Numbered from the stretch's first letter, positions 27,220-36,194 are shown. The stretch: 64,000 nucleotides of DNA from Elizabethkingia occulta (GCF_002023715.1 NZ_MAHX01000013.1:186001-250000); one strand, 5' to 3'. The notes: generated by a model not told the origin, from the sequence alone. Translations and numbers: made by a program.

Positions 27220-27789
27220 ATGGGATTTAGTAAACTGAAAATACCTAGAATTTGTGAGCATTGTGGTAATGCTTTTGAAGCAAAAACAGTAACTACTAGT
27301 TTTTGTAGTAAGGCATGTGCAAATAAATCTGGGAAAGAACGCAGAAAGCGTGCAAAGGAAGAAGAATATAGGCTAACTATATTGCAAGAGTCCGTTGCAA
27401 AAATAGCAGATATTCAAACACGACCATATATAACAGTTAGTGAGGCGGTGGTTCTTTATGGAATATCAAGAGATACCATTCATCGTCTTATAAAAGATAA
27501 AAAGCTTCCCGCAACTAATATGGGGCAAAGGCTTACTCGAGTAAGTCGAGTTCATATAGAAGCAATGTTTTCACTTGTTCCTCTACCAGAAAAAGAGTCC
27601 ATAGAACCTGTGAAAATGAATTATGAACTTAATGAATGTTATACATTAAATGAAGTTAGTGAAAAATATAATGCAAATGCATCAACTGTAAGTAAAGTAA
27701 TTCGCCGATATAGTATTCCTAAACGTCAAGTTGGAAATTTTGTATATGTCCCTAAAGAACTAATTGATAAAGTATTTGCAAAAATATGA
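27220..27789 (+). CDS. Helix-turn-helix (excisionase-like) DNA-binding protein with N-terminal zinc motif
   Basis: The 189-residue protein begins with a four-cysteine motif, 'CEHCGNAFEA' plus 'FCSKACANKSG', likely a small zinc ribbon. A basic segment leads to a MerR/excisionase-type helix-turn-helix ('ITVSEAVVLYGISRDTIHRLI', then 'TRVSRVHIEAMF'). A second copy follows near residue 140 ('YTLNEVSEKYNANASTVSKVI'). A TTG start 24 bases upstream is possible, but the ATG at 27220 is preferred. Its last base pairs overlap the recombinase start (ATGA at 27786-27789), so the two are coupled. It probably binds attachment DNA or controls the recombinase. Confidence 0.78.
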   Translation: MGFSKLKIPRICEHCGNAFEAKTVTTSFCSKACANKSGKERRKRAKEEEYRLTILQESVAKIADIQTRPYITVSEAVVLYGISRDTIHRLIKDKKLPATNMGQRLTRVSRVHIEAMFSLVPLPEKESIEPVKMNYELNECYTLNEVSEKYNANASTVSKVIRRYSIPKRQVGNFVYVPKELIDKVFAKI

Positions 27790-29045
27790 AACAGCTATCA
27801 AAAACTAAGGTTACGGTAAGGCTTCGTAAGGCGGAGAATAGGAAAGAGTGGTATGTATATTTGGAAAGTTACCCAGTATTAATTCCCGGTAGACCAATAC
27901 GTGATAGAGAACCCTTAAATCGCATTGTTACAACAGTAGAATGGGATAAGAAACGTTCTGCTCGCACCGACATTAAAAGTGGGAAGCAAACTTATAAACC
28001 TAAAAGGGATGACAATGGAATTATCATTTGTAAGGGTGAAATTGATATAGAAACGATGCTATATGCTGATGGGATTCGCAAGCTTCGTCAGAGAGAATTT
28101 GATAATGCTGATTTGTATAATGATATTGAAAGTAAAGAAGTTGCAAAGAGGGAAAAGGAAGCAACAAATTTCATTAAATATTTTAGGGATCTTCAAAAAG
28201 CACGTCATTCTAATAGTTCAAAATCAATTAATACAACGTGGAATTCAACATTAGCATTTTTGCTTGAATTTGCTGGTAATGACTTAATATTTAGAGATGT
28301 GAATGTTTCCTTTGCAGAGCGTTTTCAAAGTTTCCTATTAACAGCAAAATGTAGAGGTTCTAAGTCAGGAATTATTAGCGTTAATACTGCTGGAACTTAT
28401 TTTTCAGTTTTTAAAGCTGTACTTGCTCAAGCATTTATTGATGACTTTTATCAAAGTGATATATCAGATAAAATAAAAGGTATTGGTGTGGTAGAAACCC
28501 ATCGTGAGCATTTGAGTATTGAGGAACTAAATAAGTTAGCTGTAACACCATGCCATGATGAAGAGCTTAAACGTGCCGCTCTTTTTTCAGCTCTTACAGG
28601 TTTAAGACATTGTGATATAAAAAAGCTGCGTTGGAAGGAGTTAGACGTACAAACTAACAGAATAAAAATACAGTTTCGACAAAGCAAGACTAAAGGAGCA
28701 GAGTATACTCCTATTTCTAAGCAGGCAATGGAATTGTGTGGAACGCCTCGACTTCCTGAACAGTTGGTTTTCGAGGATTTGATTGATACTTCCTGGATAA
28801 CCCGTCCTCTTAAAAAATGGATTACTGATGCGGGTATTCAGAAACATATTACTTTTCACTGCTTCCGACATACATTTGCAACGTTGCAATTATCAAGTGG
28901 AACAGATCTTTATACCGTAAGTAAAATGTTAGGACATAAGAAAGTGACAACCACACAGATCTATGCCAAAGTAGTTGATGAATTAAAGGACAAGGCAGCT
29001 AATGCAATTCAGTTGAAATCGGTAGATTTGGAGCCACAAGATTAG
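27786..29045 (+). CDS. Tyrosine recombinase / integrase
   Basis: The 419-residue integrase has an arm-type N-terminal region (residues 1-110), a SAM-like core-binding domain (about 115-220) and a C-terminal catalytic domain. The catalytic residues are seen as Arg in 'ALTGLRHCDIKKLRW', the His-x-x-Arg in 'ITFHCFRHTFATLQL', His in 'MLGHKKVTTTQ', and the nucleophile Tyr in 'QIYAKV'. All are intact, so the protein is probably active. It overlaps the upstream helix-turn-helix gene by 4 bases. Its place right after the dnaK terminator suggests integration in that intergenic region. I could not find matching attachment repeats in the window. Confidence 0.93.
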   Translation: MKQLSKTKVTVRLRKAENRKEWYVYLESYPVLIPGRPIRDREPLNRIVTTVEWDKKRSARTDIKSGKQTYKPKRDDNGIIICKGEIDIETMLYADGIRKLRQREFDNADLYNDIESKEVAKREKEATNFIKYFRDLQKARHSNSSKSINTTWNSTLAFLLEFAGNDLIFRDVNVSFAERFQSFLLTAKCRGSKSGIISVNTAGTYFSVFKAVLAQAFIDDFYQSDISDKIKGIGVVETHREHLSIEELNKLAVTPCHDEELKRAALFSALTGLRHCDIKKLRWKELDVQTNRIKIQFRQSKTKGAEYTPISKQAMELCGTPRLPEQLVFEDLIDTSWITRPLKKWITDAGIQKHITFHCFRHTFATLQLSSGTDLYTVSKMLGHKKVTTTQIYAKVVDELKDKAANAIQLKSVDLEPQD

Positions 29046-29068
29046 TAAGTTTTATATATCGAAATTAG

Positions 29069-29749
29069 ATGAAAGAAAAAAGCTACTTAAAGTATTTTAA
29101 CAATATTGCAATGTATTTGCCCATCGTTATTTTTTCTATGATACTCGGAGTATTTGGTAGACTTGTAGTTATAAAAAAAGGAATTGACGAATATACTGGT
29201 AATGTTGTATTTTGGGTGATTTTTGGTTTATGCATAGCTGTTTACGCTAGTATTATTATTTTTTTTCATAGCATTGTTGAAATTTTCTGTAGAATTTTTA
29301 AAAAGAATAGTGGCAAAAAACTAGACAAAATCCTTGTTCCGGCTATAAGTATTGAGGAAATAAGAGAGGTAGAGAAAATCTCAACATTGGAAAAAGAACA
29401 AAATAAAAGGAATATAGCAATAAACTATACACGATTGCAGTTTGCTCCCTACACCACAGATGAAGATTTGCATTTACTTTGTAGATATATTGAACTTTAC
29501 TCTGAGAGAAAATCTTTAAAGGATATTAGACCTATAAAGATAGAGAGGTTAACCTCTCTTGATCTCTATCATTTTGGATGGAATATATGGAAACATTTTG
29601 GAGTTGGAGATCAAATAGAAATTTCTTGTTTTCTTAAGAATGTGTTTGCAGATTGTTTGAGAGATGTTGAACCGGATAGTATTAAAAGTCATTTAAAAGA
29701 TAATGAGACTAAGGGCTTAATAGTAATAAAAAAGGACTTAGCTATCTAA
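29069..29749 (+). CDS. Hypothetical membrane protein of the integrase cluster
   Basis: I do not recognise this 226-residue protein. Two hydrophobic segments lie near residues 12-32 ('MYLPIVIFSMILGVFGRLVV') and 46-68 ('VFWVIFGLCIAVYASIIIFF'), followed by a basic, then mainly helical cytoplasmic domain of about 150 residues. It starts 23 bases after the recombinase gene on the same strand, so it is probably in the same transcript. Codon use is AT-rich like the surrounding island. No catalytic motif is visible. Confidence 0.6.
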   Translation: MKEKSYLKYFNNIAMYLPIVIFSMILGVFGRLVVIKKGIDEYTGNVVFWVIFGLCIAVYASIIIFFHSIVEIFCRIFKKNSGKKLDKILVPAISIEEIREVEKISTLEKEQNKRNIAINYTRLQFAPYTTDEDLHLLCRYIELYSERKSLKDIRPIKIERLTSLDLYHFGWNIWKHFGVGDQIEISCFLKNVFADCLRDVEPDSIKSHLKDNETKGLIVIKKDLAI

Positions 29750-29784
29750 TAATTACTAAATATTATTATTAATCTGTGATTTCA

Positions 29785-29824
29785 AAGTGTTTTCGTAGTG
29801 TACTGGTACACAGTGAAAACACTT
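29785..29824. repeat. 40-bp imperfect palindrome upstream of the excisionase-like gene
   Basis: Outer arms AAGTGTTTTC (29785-29794) and GAAAACACTT (29815-29824) pair perfectly. Inside them GTGTAC (29798-29803) pairs with GTACAC (29806-29811), leaving three non-Watson-Crick positions. A T-rich stretch follows, so it could be a terminator for the upstream gene, but the spacing also suits an operator or recombination site. Confidence 0.7.
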
Positions 29825-29860
29825 GTTTTATTTGCAACATAACAACAATAATTGATAGTT

Positions 29861-30208
29861 ATGGATGTAACAGAACTTTCGTTTGAAAATTTACCAAAGG
29901 CTATAGCATTTCTAATAAGTGAAGTAGCTGAGATCAAATCTTTGGTTCAATATGAACAGCCAATCTCAATTCCTGTCAAGCGTATTCCGATTGGAGTTGA
30001 TGCGGTATGTGCAATCATTAATAAAGCAAAACCAACAGTTTATGCTTTGGTTCGAAAAAGAATGATCCCTTGTTATAAAAGTGGAAGGACACTCTATTTT
30101 TTTGAAGATGAAATAGTTGATTGGATTTCCAAAGGTAAACAGAAAACTTTGCAAGAGATAGCATCCGATGCAGAAACTCATTTTAAAAGAATTCCTCTGA
30201 AAAAGTAG
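29861..30208 (+). CDS. Excisionase-like helix-turn-helix protein
   Basis: The 115-residue protein has an N-terminal helical region with 'AIAFLISEVAEIKSLV', likely a short coiled coil, and a MerR/Xis-type helix-turn-helix: 'IGVDAVCAIINKAKPTVYALV' followed by 'MIPCYKSGRTLYFFEDEIVDWI'. Such proteins are common in Bacteroidota mobile elements near the integrase, where they direct excision. The ATG at 29861 is preferred over a TTG three codons upstream. It lies 37 bases after the 40-bp palindrome, a plausible binding site. Confidence 0.8.
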   Translation: MDVTELSFENLPKAIAFLISEVAEIKSLVQYEQPISIPVKRIPIGVDAVCAIINKAKPTVYALVRKRMIPCYKSGRTLYFFEDEIVDWISKGKQKTLQEIASDAETHFKRIPLKK

Positions 30209-30320
30209 TAATGAATCTTATCAAGACCTCACTTAGTGTTACATGTAGACATCTGATTGATGAGGAGTATATAGAATTTACTTATAGTTTTCTATAAATC
30301 CAGGATATGGATGAAGGCAA

Positions 30321-30370
30321 AAATTAAAGATCCGAATAATAATTCATATTATCCGGATCTTTAATTTTTT
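30321..30370. terminator. Bidirectional terminator after the zeta toxin gene
   Basis: The stem AAATTAAAGATCCG (30321-30334) pairs with CGGATCTTTAATTT near 30354-30367. T-runs occur on either strand. Confidence 0.85.
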
Positions 30371-30394
30371 ATAGTTGTTAATTAAACAAATTTA

Positions 30395-31144
30395 TTAAAT
30401 AGTGGTTTTGTTTACTACATATTGAATAAACCAGTTCGGAATTTGTTCTTGCTCAACATTAATGGTAAGTTCTCCACTATCTATTTCTGCAACCATCAAC
30501 ATTTCGTCGGAATTGTCAAATAAATATGCCCTATCAACAATTTTTAGAGCAGGATATAGGTTTTCGAGAGTATTGACATATCTTTTTTTTATTCTTTCAG
30601 GATCTACATTATGCCCACCTTTTTTTACCCGGTCATTAACTCTGGATATGTTAAGACTTGCTTCATCCAAACAAATAAAATATAAATAAACTCTGTATCC
30701 TTTTTTTTGGGCTTCTATAATTTCATCAAGTTTTGAGGGGTGGCTCATTACTGTTTCAAAAGCATAAGAAATTCCTTTATTTAGAAGATTCTCTCTTATA
30801 AAAGTAGTAATTAATGCAGCTTCATAGCTATGCGTATCACGAGATTTATCTACAATGATATTTTCTCTTATTTCTATATCTATTTTATGCCCTTCCTCCT
30901 CGGATTTTCGCAAAAGTGTTTTTGCATTAGGAGTTTCATAAAAGTTTAGAAGATCATCCTGCGTGAGTTCAAGACCGTACGGTAATAAATCAAGAAATCC
31001 TTTTTCAAGGATTTCTTTTTCTACAACATCGGAATTGATAAAGATTCCGGGTTTATAATTTTTTTGTTGAAAGGTCTCAAATAGAGTAGATTTGCCGGAA
31101 CCATTTGGTCCCGCGAAAATTCTCAGTCTTTTTACTTCAGACAT
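30395..31144 (-). CDS. Zeta toxin family kinase
   Basis: The 249-residue protein is a P-loop kinase of the zeta/AAA_33 group. The Walker A 'IFAGPNGSGKSTLFETF' is at residues 9-25, followed by 'INSDVVEKEI' with the Asp that binds the substrate in zeta toxins, 'GISYAFETVMSHPSKL' (conserved Glu-Thr, as in zeta) and 'YLYFICLDEASLNISRVNDRV'. Zeta toxins phosphorylate UDP-GlcNAc. Chromosomal homologues in Bacteroidota often occur with an unrelated small upstream gene, as here. The start overlaps the end of the upstream gene by 13 bases. Whether it is toxic or a housekeeping kinase is unknown. Confidence 0.85.
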   Translation of the reverse strand: MSEVKRLRIFAGPNGSGKSTLFETFQQKNYKPGIFINSDVVEKEILEKGFLDLLPYGLELTQDDLLNFYETPNAKTLLRKSEEEGHKIDIEIRENIIVDKSRDTHSYEAALITTFIRENLLNKGISYAFETVMSHPSKLDEIIEAQKKGYRVYLYFICLDEASLNISRVNDRVKKGGHNVDPERIKKRYVNTLENLYPALKIVDRAYLFDNSDEMLMVAEIDSGELTINVEQEQIPNWFIQYVVNKTTI

Positions 31145-31398
31145 ATTTTGCTTCCTTTAGTAAGACCACTTCTGTCAGATTCTATTTTTTTTAAAGAAGC
31201 TGTTTTGATCATTTCTCCGTGTTGGAATCGATAAATTGCGCCATTCTTAATGATTTCGAATGGAATATCTAAAGCAATGGATGATCTTTTAGCATTTCGT
31301 GATGCAGTAAGAGCAAAGTTTGCAAGTTGTTCCCTTCTTGCACCATTTTTGCGAGCTGTTCTCATCCTGCCTCTTAAGTTACTTCTACTTCTGCTCAT
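31132..31398 (-). CDS. Small basic protein upstream of zeta toxin, putative antitoxin
   Basis: The 88-residue protein begins with an Arg-rich segment ('MSRSRSNLRGRMRTARKNG') and continues 'AKRSSIALDIPFEIIKNGAIYRFQHGEMI'. It shares no obvious motif with epsilon antitoxins. It overlaps the zeta gene by 13 bases, so the two are translationally coupled, the classical layout of a toxin-antitoxin pair. The antitoxin role is inferred from position only. Confidence 0.6.
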   Translation of the reverse strand: MSRSRSNLRGRMRTARKNGARREQLANFALTASRNAKRSSIALDIPFEIIKNGAIYRFQHGEMIKTASLKKIESDRSGLTKGSKICLK

Positions 31399-32079
31399 TT
31401 TTATAAATTTACTTCGCTAAAATACAAAATTTATTCCTCCTTCTATTAATTTGACGAATTAAAAATCTTATCAATAAAATATAGTATTTCAATAAACATT
31501 TTATTAATTAACATTTGGTAAGTTATATTTATTTTTGTTTGATTAGCTCCTTTTATCTCCAGTAAAGATATGTATAGAAATAGTTACATGTAATTGATAA
31601 TTTATTTTTATATAAAATTCAAACAGCCTATAAACTTTTTTCTTACATTGAATTACGGAAAACCGTAATGAACATAAATTGTCGTAGTTCTACGACAATT
31701 TTTCAAAAAAATACTATTTCATTTGTGGGTGAATTTTAATGATCTTATATTGGTAAAATAAAACCACAAATCATTAATGAAAAATAGTTATCCATTAAAA
31801 CTCAAGACTTACTAGTTATTCAGTACTAATAGATTGAGACACGCCAATCCAAGGTAGAATAAATGAATCCTGAATCAATATTCTACACTGTTTAGATATA
31901 GAGAAGTGGCCTTCCCATTTCAAAAATATTGCAACTGTAATAAAACTCAAATTTTAGGAATTACCTGGCAATTGAGTATTTATAATAATTAATCAAGGAG
32001 GCTTATCAACATAAAGTCTCTTTAAATAAGCCAAATAAAAGCCTTTTTGTTTGGTTAAAAAATAGAAAACTTATTGAAT
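31399..32079. other. Gene-free, very AT-rich spacer with regulatory palindromes
   Basis: No convincing gene is visible on either strand over 680 bases. It holds the palindrome pair at 31653-31698. Near the 3' end, GGCTTAT (32000-32006) can pair with ATAAGCC (32026-32032), or an overlapping AGGCTT can pair with AAGCCT at 32039-32044, which precedes a T-run. These are alternative hairpins just upstream of the first gene of locus A. Confidence 0.5.
31653..31698. promoter_or_regulatory. Palindrome pair, candidate operator upstream of locus A
   Basis: TTACGG-aaaa-CCGTAA (31653-31668) is followed by TTGTCGTAG-tt-CTACGACAA (31679-31698), an 18-of-20 inverted repeat. The same two palindromes with nearly the same spacing occur at 53526-53567, and the second type alone at 44945-44958. 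It lies 380 bases upstream of the first gene of locus A. Confidence 0.6.
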
Positions 32080-32481
32080 ATGAAACTGACGTATGATCGT
32101 TGGGGTAGAAATACCTACAATACGAGAGCCATTATGATCAAAAAATTTCATGAGATCGAGAGTTATATCATACGCCTGGATCAAATGGAATTCGCAGAAG
32201 TGCTTTTAGAAGATGATAAAACATCCCTGTATATTAATGGTAATGGTGAAGAATACATAATATCATTCAATACCGGTGAGGATAAATTTGACTTGGAAAA
32301 TGATGAAGTTCTACATAGCTCTACCGAGAAGATTGAATTAACGATTAAAAGAGAGCTTAAAACATATCTTGCCAGAAAGGTCTTAACCATGGATCATGCC
32401 TTGAAAGCAGCACGATATTATTTTGAATTTAAGGATAAAGATGACTCTCTAAATTGGAAAGAGATTAAAAATGAAAATTAG
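32080..32481 (+). CDS. Imm1-like putative immunity protein
   Basis: The 133-residue protein is a paralogue of the one at 38559-38951: both contain 'YIIRLDQ-x-EF-x-EV-L-x-D' and a C-terminal helix 'ALKAARYYFEF' followed by 'DSLNW'. The C-terminal pattern (A-L-x-A-x-x-Y-F ... W) resembles the Imm1 family of immunity proteins in polymorphic-toxin loci. The ATG at 32080 is preferred to a TTG two codons upstream. It is the first gene of locus A and precedes vgrG by 68 bases. Immunity function is inference; a chaperone-like role beside vgrG is possible. Confidence 0.6.
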   Translation: MKLTYDRWGRNTYNTRAIMIKKFHEIESYIIRLDQMEFAEVLLEDDKTSLYINGNGEEYIISFNTGEDKFDLENDEVLHSSTEKIELTIKRELKTYLARKVLTMDHALKAARYYFEFKDKDDSLNWKEIKNEN

Positions 32482-32549
32482 GATGAAAATTTAATTAATA
32501 TTTTTCTATACCGTATCAATAATGAAAACACTGAAAATACACAATCAAT

Positions 32550-34496
32550 ATGAAAAAGAAAAATACTCCAGAATCAGCCTTCTTTAAACCTGATGGGTAC
32601 AAGGCTCCAGATAATTCCAATGCAATTAAGGAAAATAATATCATTGGAATAAACCGCATTGTTAAATTGGAAGTCGTTATAGATGGTAAAATAATTTCAC
32701 ATTTTAAGCATTTTAAGCTTAAACAGAGTACTAAAAGACATCATAAATTTGAACTTACACTGGCGCATGACAGCCTTGAAAACAGGCAGAGTCATACGTT
32801 GGAAAATGCCAATAAATTTCTAGGTAATCGGTTGACTGTTAAAATTTTGTATAAAGATGTTGAACAAAGCCCGGAAAGGGTTTTTGTTGGAGTGATTACC
32901 AAAGTAGGATTCAGCCAGGAACACCACAGCCTTGGAAATATTATTCTGAAAGGATTTAGCCCGACAATATTACTGGATGCCGCTCCTCATACCCAAAGCT
33001 TTGGAGGAGATCAGCCTGTGAATATGGGAATTATTGCCAATGAGGTTATCAAGCAGGGGATTGATAAAGGGAAGTTTGATTATCGTATAGATGCCAAGGC
33101 TTCTTCACAAATTCTTTATAGTACACAATATGATGAGACTCATTATAATTATCTGTGTAGAATGGCAGAAGCTTATGGTGAACAGTTCTTTTATGATGGT
33201 GAAGTACTGCATTTTGGAAATTTGCCGCCACAGAATAAAACGGTGGAACTTGTATATGGCAGTAATATCACCGGAATTAATGTGGAATTAAAAGCCGTTC
33301 ATATCAATCCCAGCTATTACGGATATAATAGCAGTAGTAATGCAAAGCTTACTTCAGGAGAAACTCCGGTTGCTCATAAAGGGGACCTAGCTCAAACAGC
33401 ATATAGAAATAATAAAGGAATTTTTAAAACACCATCACTTCGTATTGCCCCTCTCAAAGCGAGAACGGATATGGATGTCACCAATTCGCAAACGAGTACA
33501 GCAGGAAGTCAGGCGGTAGAGGTATTTACGGTTTCGGGAGAAACTACAGTTCCATTCCTGTATCCCGGATGTGTAGCGGATCTTAAAATGAGAAAAGAAG
33601 ATAGTAATGAGACCAGCTATTTTACCAAAGTAATGGTTACTGAAGCAATCCATGAAATAGATACTTTAGGACACTATAAAGGAAGTTTTGAAGCTATTGC
33701 AGCAGATACTGGCTTTTTGCCCAAGCCTGAATTTACAGTGCCAGTAGCACAGCCACAGATTGCCACAGTGCTTTCCAATGCAGATCCTGAAGGGCAGGGT
33801 AGAGTTCAGGTAAGATTTGACTGGCAGATGAATGATACTACGAATTTTATCAGAGTGATGAGTCCGGATGCAGGTGGTACCGATCAGATCACTCAAAACC
33901 GCGGATATGTTGCCATTCCGGAAATAGGAGATCAGGTGATGGTTAATTTTGTTCACAGCCATCCTGACAGACCTTTTGTAATGGGCGGGATGTTTCATGG
34001 TGGAGTTGGTTTAGGAGGTGGGGCGAGTAACCGTGTTAAGTCTATCCAGACAAGAAGTGGCCATAGAGTAGTTTTTACAGAAGATGAAAGTATTATAATC
34101 ACTGATAAAAGTGGTAACGAAATCCATCTGGATACCACAGGAAGTAATATTAATATTTCTGCACCGGAAACAATGACCTTAAATTGCAAGAATATGAATA
34201 TTATTGTAAAGGAGAATATGAATACTTCTGTGGGAATGAATATTTCTGAAACAGCAGGTATGAATAAAAATACAAATATAGGTTTACTCAATACTCTTAG
34301 TGTAGGTACAAACTTTGTTACCAATGTGATGGGCAAAATGATAGAGTATATATCCGGAAATAAGGAAAGCAAAGTTGAAAAAGATACCCAAACTGTAGTG
34401 AATGGCAAAGGACAAGTTCAGACGCAAAATAATCATGAATTTCATTCCATGGAAGAAATCCAGCATAATTCAGGCGAAAAATCTAAAAGTCATTAG
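32550..34496 (+). CDS. vgrG: Type VI secretion tip protein VgrG (Bacteroidota type)
   Basis: The 648-residue protein is a VgrG spike homologous to the phage gp27-gp5 hub. Residues about 30-350 form the gp27-like part ('VVIDGKIISHFKHFKLKQS', 'TVKILYKD'). Residues about 395-480 form the gp5-like OB fold ('ATVLSNADPEGQGRVQVRFDW', 'PEIGDQVMVNFVHSHPDRPFVMGGMFH'). The C-terminal part is a repetitive beta-helix needle ('NINISAPETMTLNCKNMNI', 'NTSVGMNISETAGMNKNTNI'). It is typical of the Bacteroidota type VI subtype. It starts locus A and is 2 bases from the effector gene, which implies that this effector travels on this spike. No type VI structural genes are in the window. Confidence 0.92.
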   Translation: MKKKNTPESAFFKPDGYKAPDNSNAIKENNIIGINRIVKLEVVIDGKIISHFKHFKLKQSTKRHHKFELTLAHDSLENRQSHTLENANKFLGNRLTVKILYKDVEQSPERVFVGVITKVGFSQEHHSLGNIILKGFSPTILLDAAPHTQSFGGDQPVNMGIIANEVIKQGIDKGKFDYRIDAKASSQILYSTQYDETHYNYLCRMAEAYGEQFFYDGEVLHFGNLPPQNKTVELVYGSNITGINVELKAVHINPSYYGYNSSSNAKLTSGETPVAHKGDLAQTAYRNNKGIFKTPSLRIAPLKARTDMDVTNSQTSTAGSQAVEVFTVSGETTVPFLYPGCVADLKMRKEDSNETSYFTKVMVTEAIHEIDTLGHYKGSFEAIAADTGFLPKPEFTVPVAQPQIATVLSNADPEGQGRVQVRFDWQMNDTTNFIRVMSPDAGGTDQITQNRGYVAIPEIGDQVMVNFVHSHPDRPFVMGGMFHGGVGLGGGASNRVKSIQTRSGHRVVFTEDESIIITDKSGNEIHLDTTGSNINISAPETMTLNCKNMNIIVKENMNTSVGMNISETAGMNKNTNIGLLNTLSVGTNFVTNVMGKMIEYISGNKESKVEKDTQTVVNGKGQVQTQNNHEFHSMEEIQHNSGEKSKSH

Positions 34497-34498
34497 CT

Positions 34499-36184
34499 AT
34501 GAGTAAAATTACAATTATAGGAGGTGATTTAATAGAGGAAGTCGGTGGAAGTTACAAGATTTATGCAAAAGGAGGTTATGAGATTACTTCCGGGAAAGAA
34601 ATTATTTTTAATGCTAAAGGAGGAATTAAATATGGAACCGCTTTATCACCTCCTCCTCCAGAGGTAGAGGCTAAATGTATTGTGCACTTCCGTCCAAAAA
34701 ATTGGAAAGGAGAATATGGGTTTTGTTGGTTTAGGGAGAAAAACAAAGAAATATCTGATTCTGAAGAGTATGATAAAATGGTGGGTAAATATTATCAGTT
34801 TAAGGATAGTGAACTCCTCGAAGAAAAACCGGAGAAATTTCAGAAAATACTGGAAACATATTATACATCAGATGATAGAGCTGATTTTCCTGATAAAGAT
34901 ACGACTGATACCTATCTTAGGTTTTACATTGGTGATGATAATAAATGGTATAAGTATAGACAAAAGGTAATAAAAAGTAAAGATAATACTGAAGAGTACG
35001 AGAAGACTGCATCTGAGACCATTCATAATTTCAAAAAAGACCCCCAATATAGAGATACTAATAACTCCCTGCAAAGGTTAAAAGATGAGTATTCATCCTT
35101 TCAGTATCCTAGAAAAGGTAAAAAAGATAGTGTTGAAACGGTTGTATATCACGGTTCCTATATTGCTTTATTTCCCCAAACAGCTAACTATGGAAAAAGT
35201 GAAGCAGATATAGATATGAAGATTAGTTTTCTGGAGGAAAAGAAACCTGATTATTTAGTTTTTAAAGTAGATGGCCAACCATTGAAAACAGACAATTCAT
35301 TTATAGGAATACAGCAAGTTAAAAATGAAAAGTCCAAAAATCAAGAAGCTGCTGCACAAGGTGGTATCATAAAAATAGAGAATCCCAAGGAAAAAGAAAC
35401 CATAAAAATTTCATGTAAGACAGCTGAAAATTTCACTACCGACAAAAAGATAGAAGTATATTCAGTCCAAATAAAAGAAGATAAAACGGAAATAGAAACT
35501 TTAGCAGGTTGTATAACTATGATTGCTCCTGTAATTAGAAATATTAATATAGCTATTGTAGGAGTTAAAAGTAAGATTACTGACGATGTCTCTTCTAAAC
35601 AAGTCTTTGGAAGGCCAGTAGATAATTGGTTAATTTTTTTTAGAAAGGCATTGGGGCAGGCTTTAATAAAAGTAAATATAATTGATAAGCAAAACAGTAA
35701 GTTTATAGAACTAGATATTTCTAATACTCCGAAATTTTCAGCTACATTTGGAGTTACAGATGGAATAATTACTAAAACAGGAGGGTTAAAAAGATTACTT
35801 GATAAGAAATTTACAGAAGATTATTCATCAATTTCTGATACTCATTTTAAATTGTATTTTTTAGATGTTGGTTGTGGAGAGCCAGGTGAAGAAGGGGGGA
35901 GGACTTTGGGGTTCTCAAATTATGGAGCGACATCTGGTGTAATGTTTGATGGGCATAATGAAGCTACTATTGCTCATGAATGCCTTCATGCAATGGGACT
36001 GCCACATAGCTTTTTTCACCGAAATACTAGTTATGTATTTAAAGCTATGGAAACAAATAATATTATGGATTATTCTCACATGAAAGTAGATCCAGCAACT
36101 AAATCTGAGCATACTTCTAAAGCGCGATATTATATATGGAAATGGCAATGGGAAATTGTGCGTGGATATAGTTTACTTATCTAA
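34499..36184 (+). CDS. Putative type VI effector with a C-terminal metzincin metallopeptidase domain
   Basis: The 561-residue protein has a short N-terminal segment 'MSKITIIGGDLIEEVGG' that resembles the opening of the effector at 40517-43240 ('MGKLTIIGNDKPVIG'), perhaps a loading tag. A long middle part has no recognised domain. The C-terminus holds a complete metzincin zinc site 'HECLHAMGLPH' (HExxHxxGxxH, residues about 490-500) and, 20 residues on, a Met-turn 'NIMDYSH'. It is therefore probably a zinc protease. It starts 2 bases after vgrG and is followed by three tandem lipoproteins, the expected place for immunity genes. Target is unknown. Confidence 0.75.
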   Translation: MSKITIIGGDLIEEVGGSYKIYAKGGYEITSGKEIIFNAKGGIKYGTALSPPPPEVEAKCIVHFRPKNWKGEYGFCWFREKNKEISDSEEYDKMVGKYYQFKDSELLEEKPEKFQKILETYYTSDDRADFPDKDTTDTYLRFYIGDDNKWYKYRQKVIKSKDNTEEYEKTASETIHNFKKDPQYRDTNNSLQRLKDEYSSFQYPRKGKKDSVETVVYHGSYIALFPQTANYGKSEADIDMKISFLEEKKPDYLVFKVDGQPLKTDNSFIGIQQVKNEKSKNQEAAAQGGIIKIENPKEKETIKISCKTAENFTTDKKIEVYSVQIKEDKTEIETLAGCITMIAPVIRNINIAIVGVKSKITDDVSSKQVFGRPVDNWLIFFRKALGQALIKVNIIDKQNSKFIELDISNTPKFSATFGVTDGIITKTGGLKRLLDKKFTEDYSSISDTHFKLYFLDVGCGEPGEEGGRTLGFSNYGATSGVMFDGHNEATIAHECLHAMGLPHSFFHRNTSYVFKAMETNNIMDYSHMKVDPATKSEHTSKARYYIWKWQWEIVRGYSLLI

Positions 36185-36194
36185 ATTTACTACT

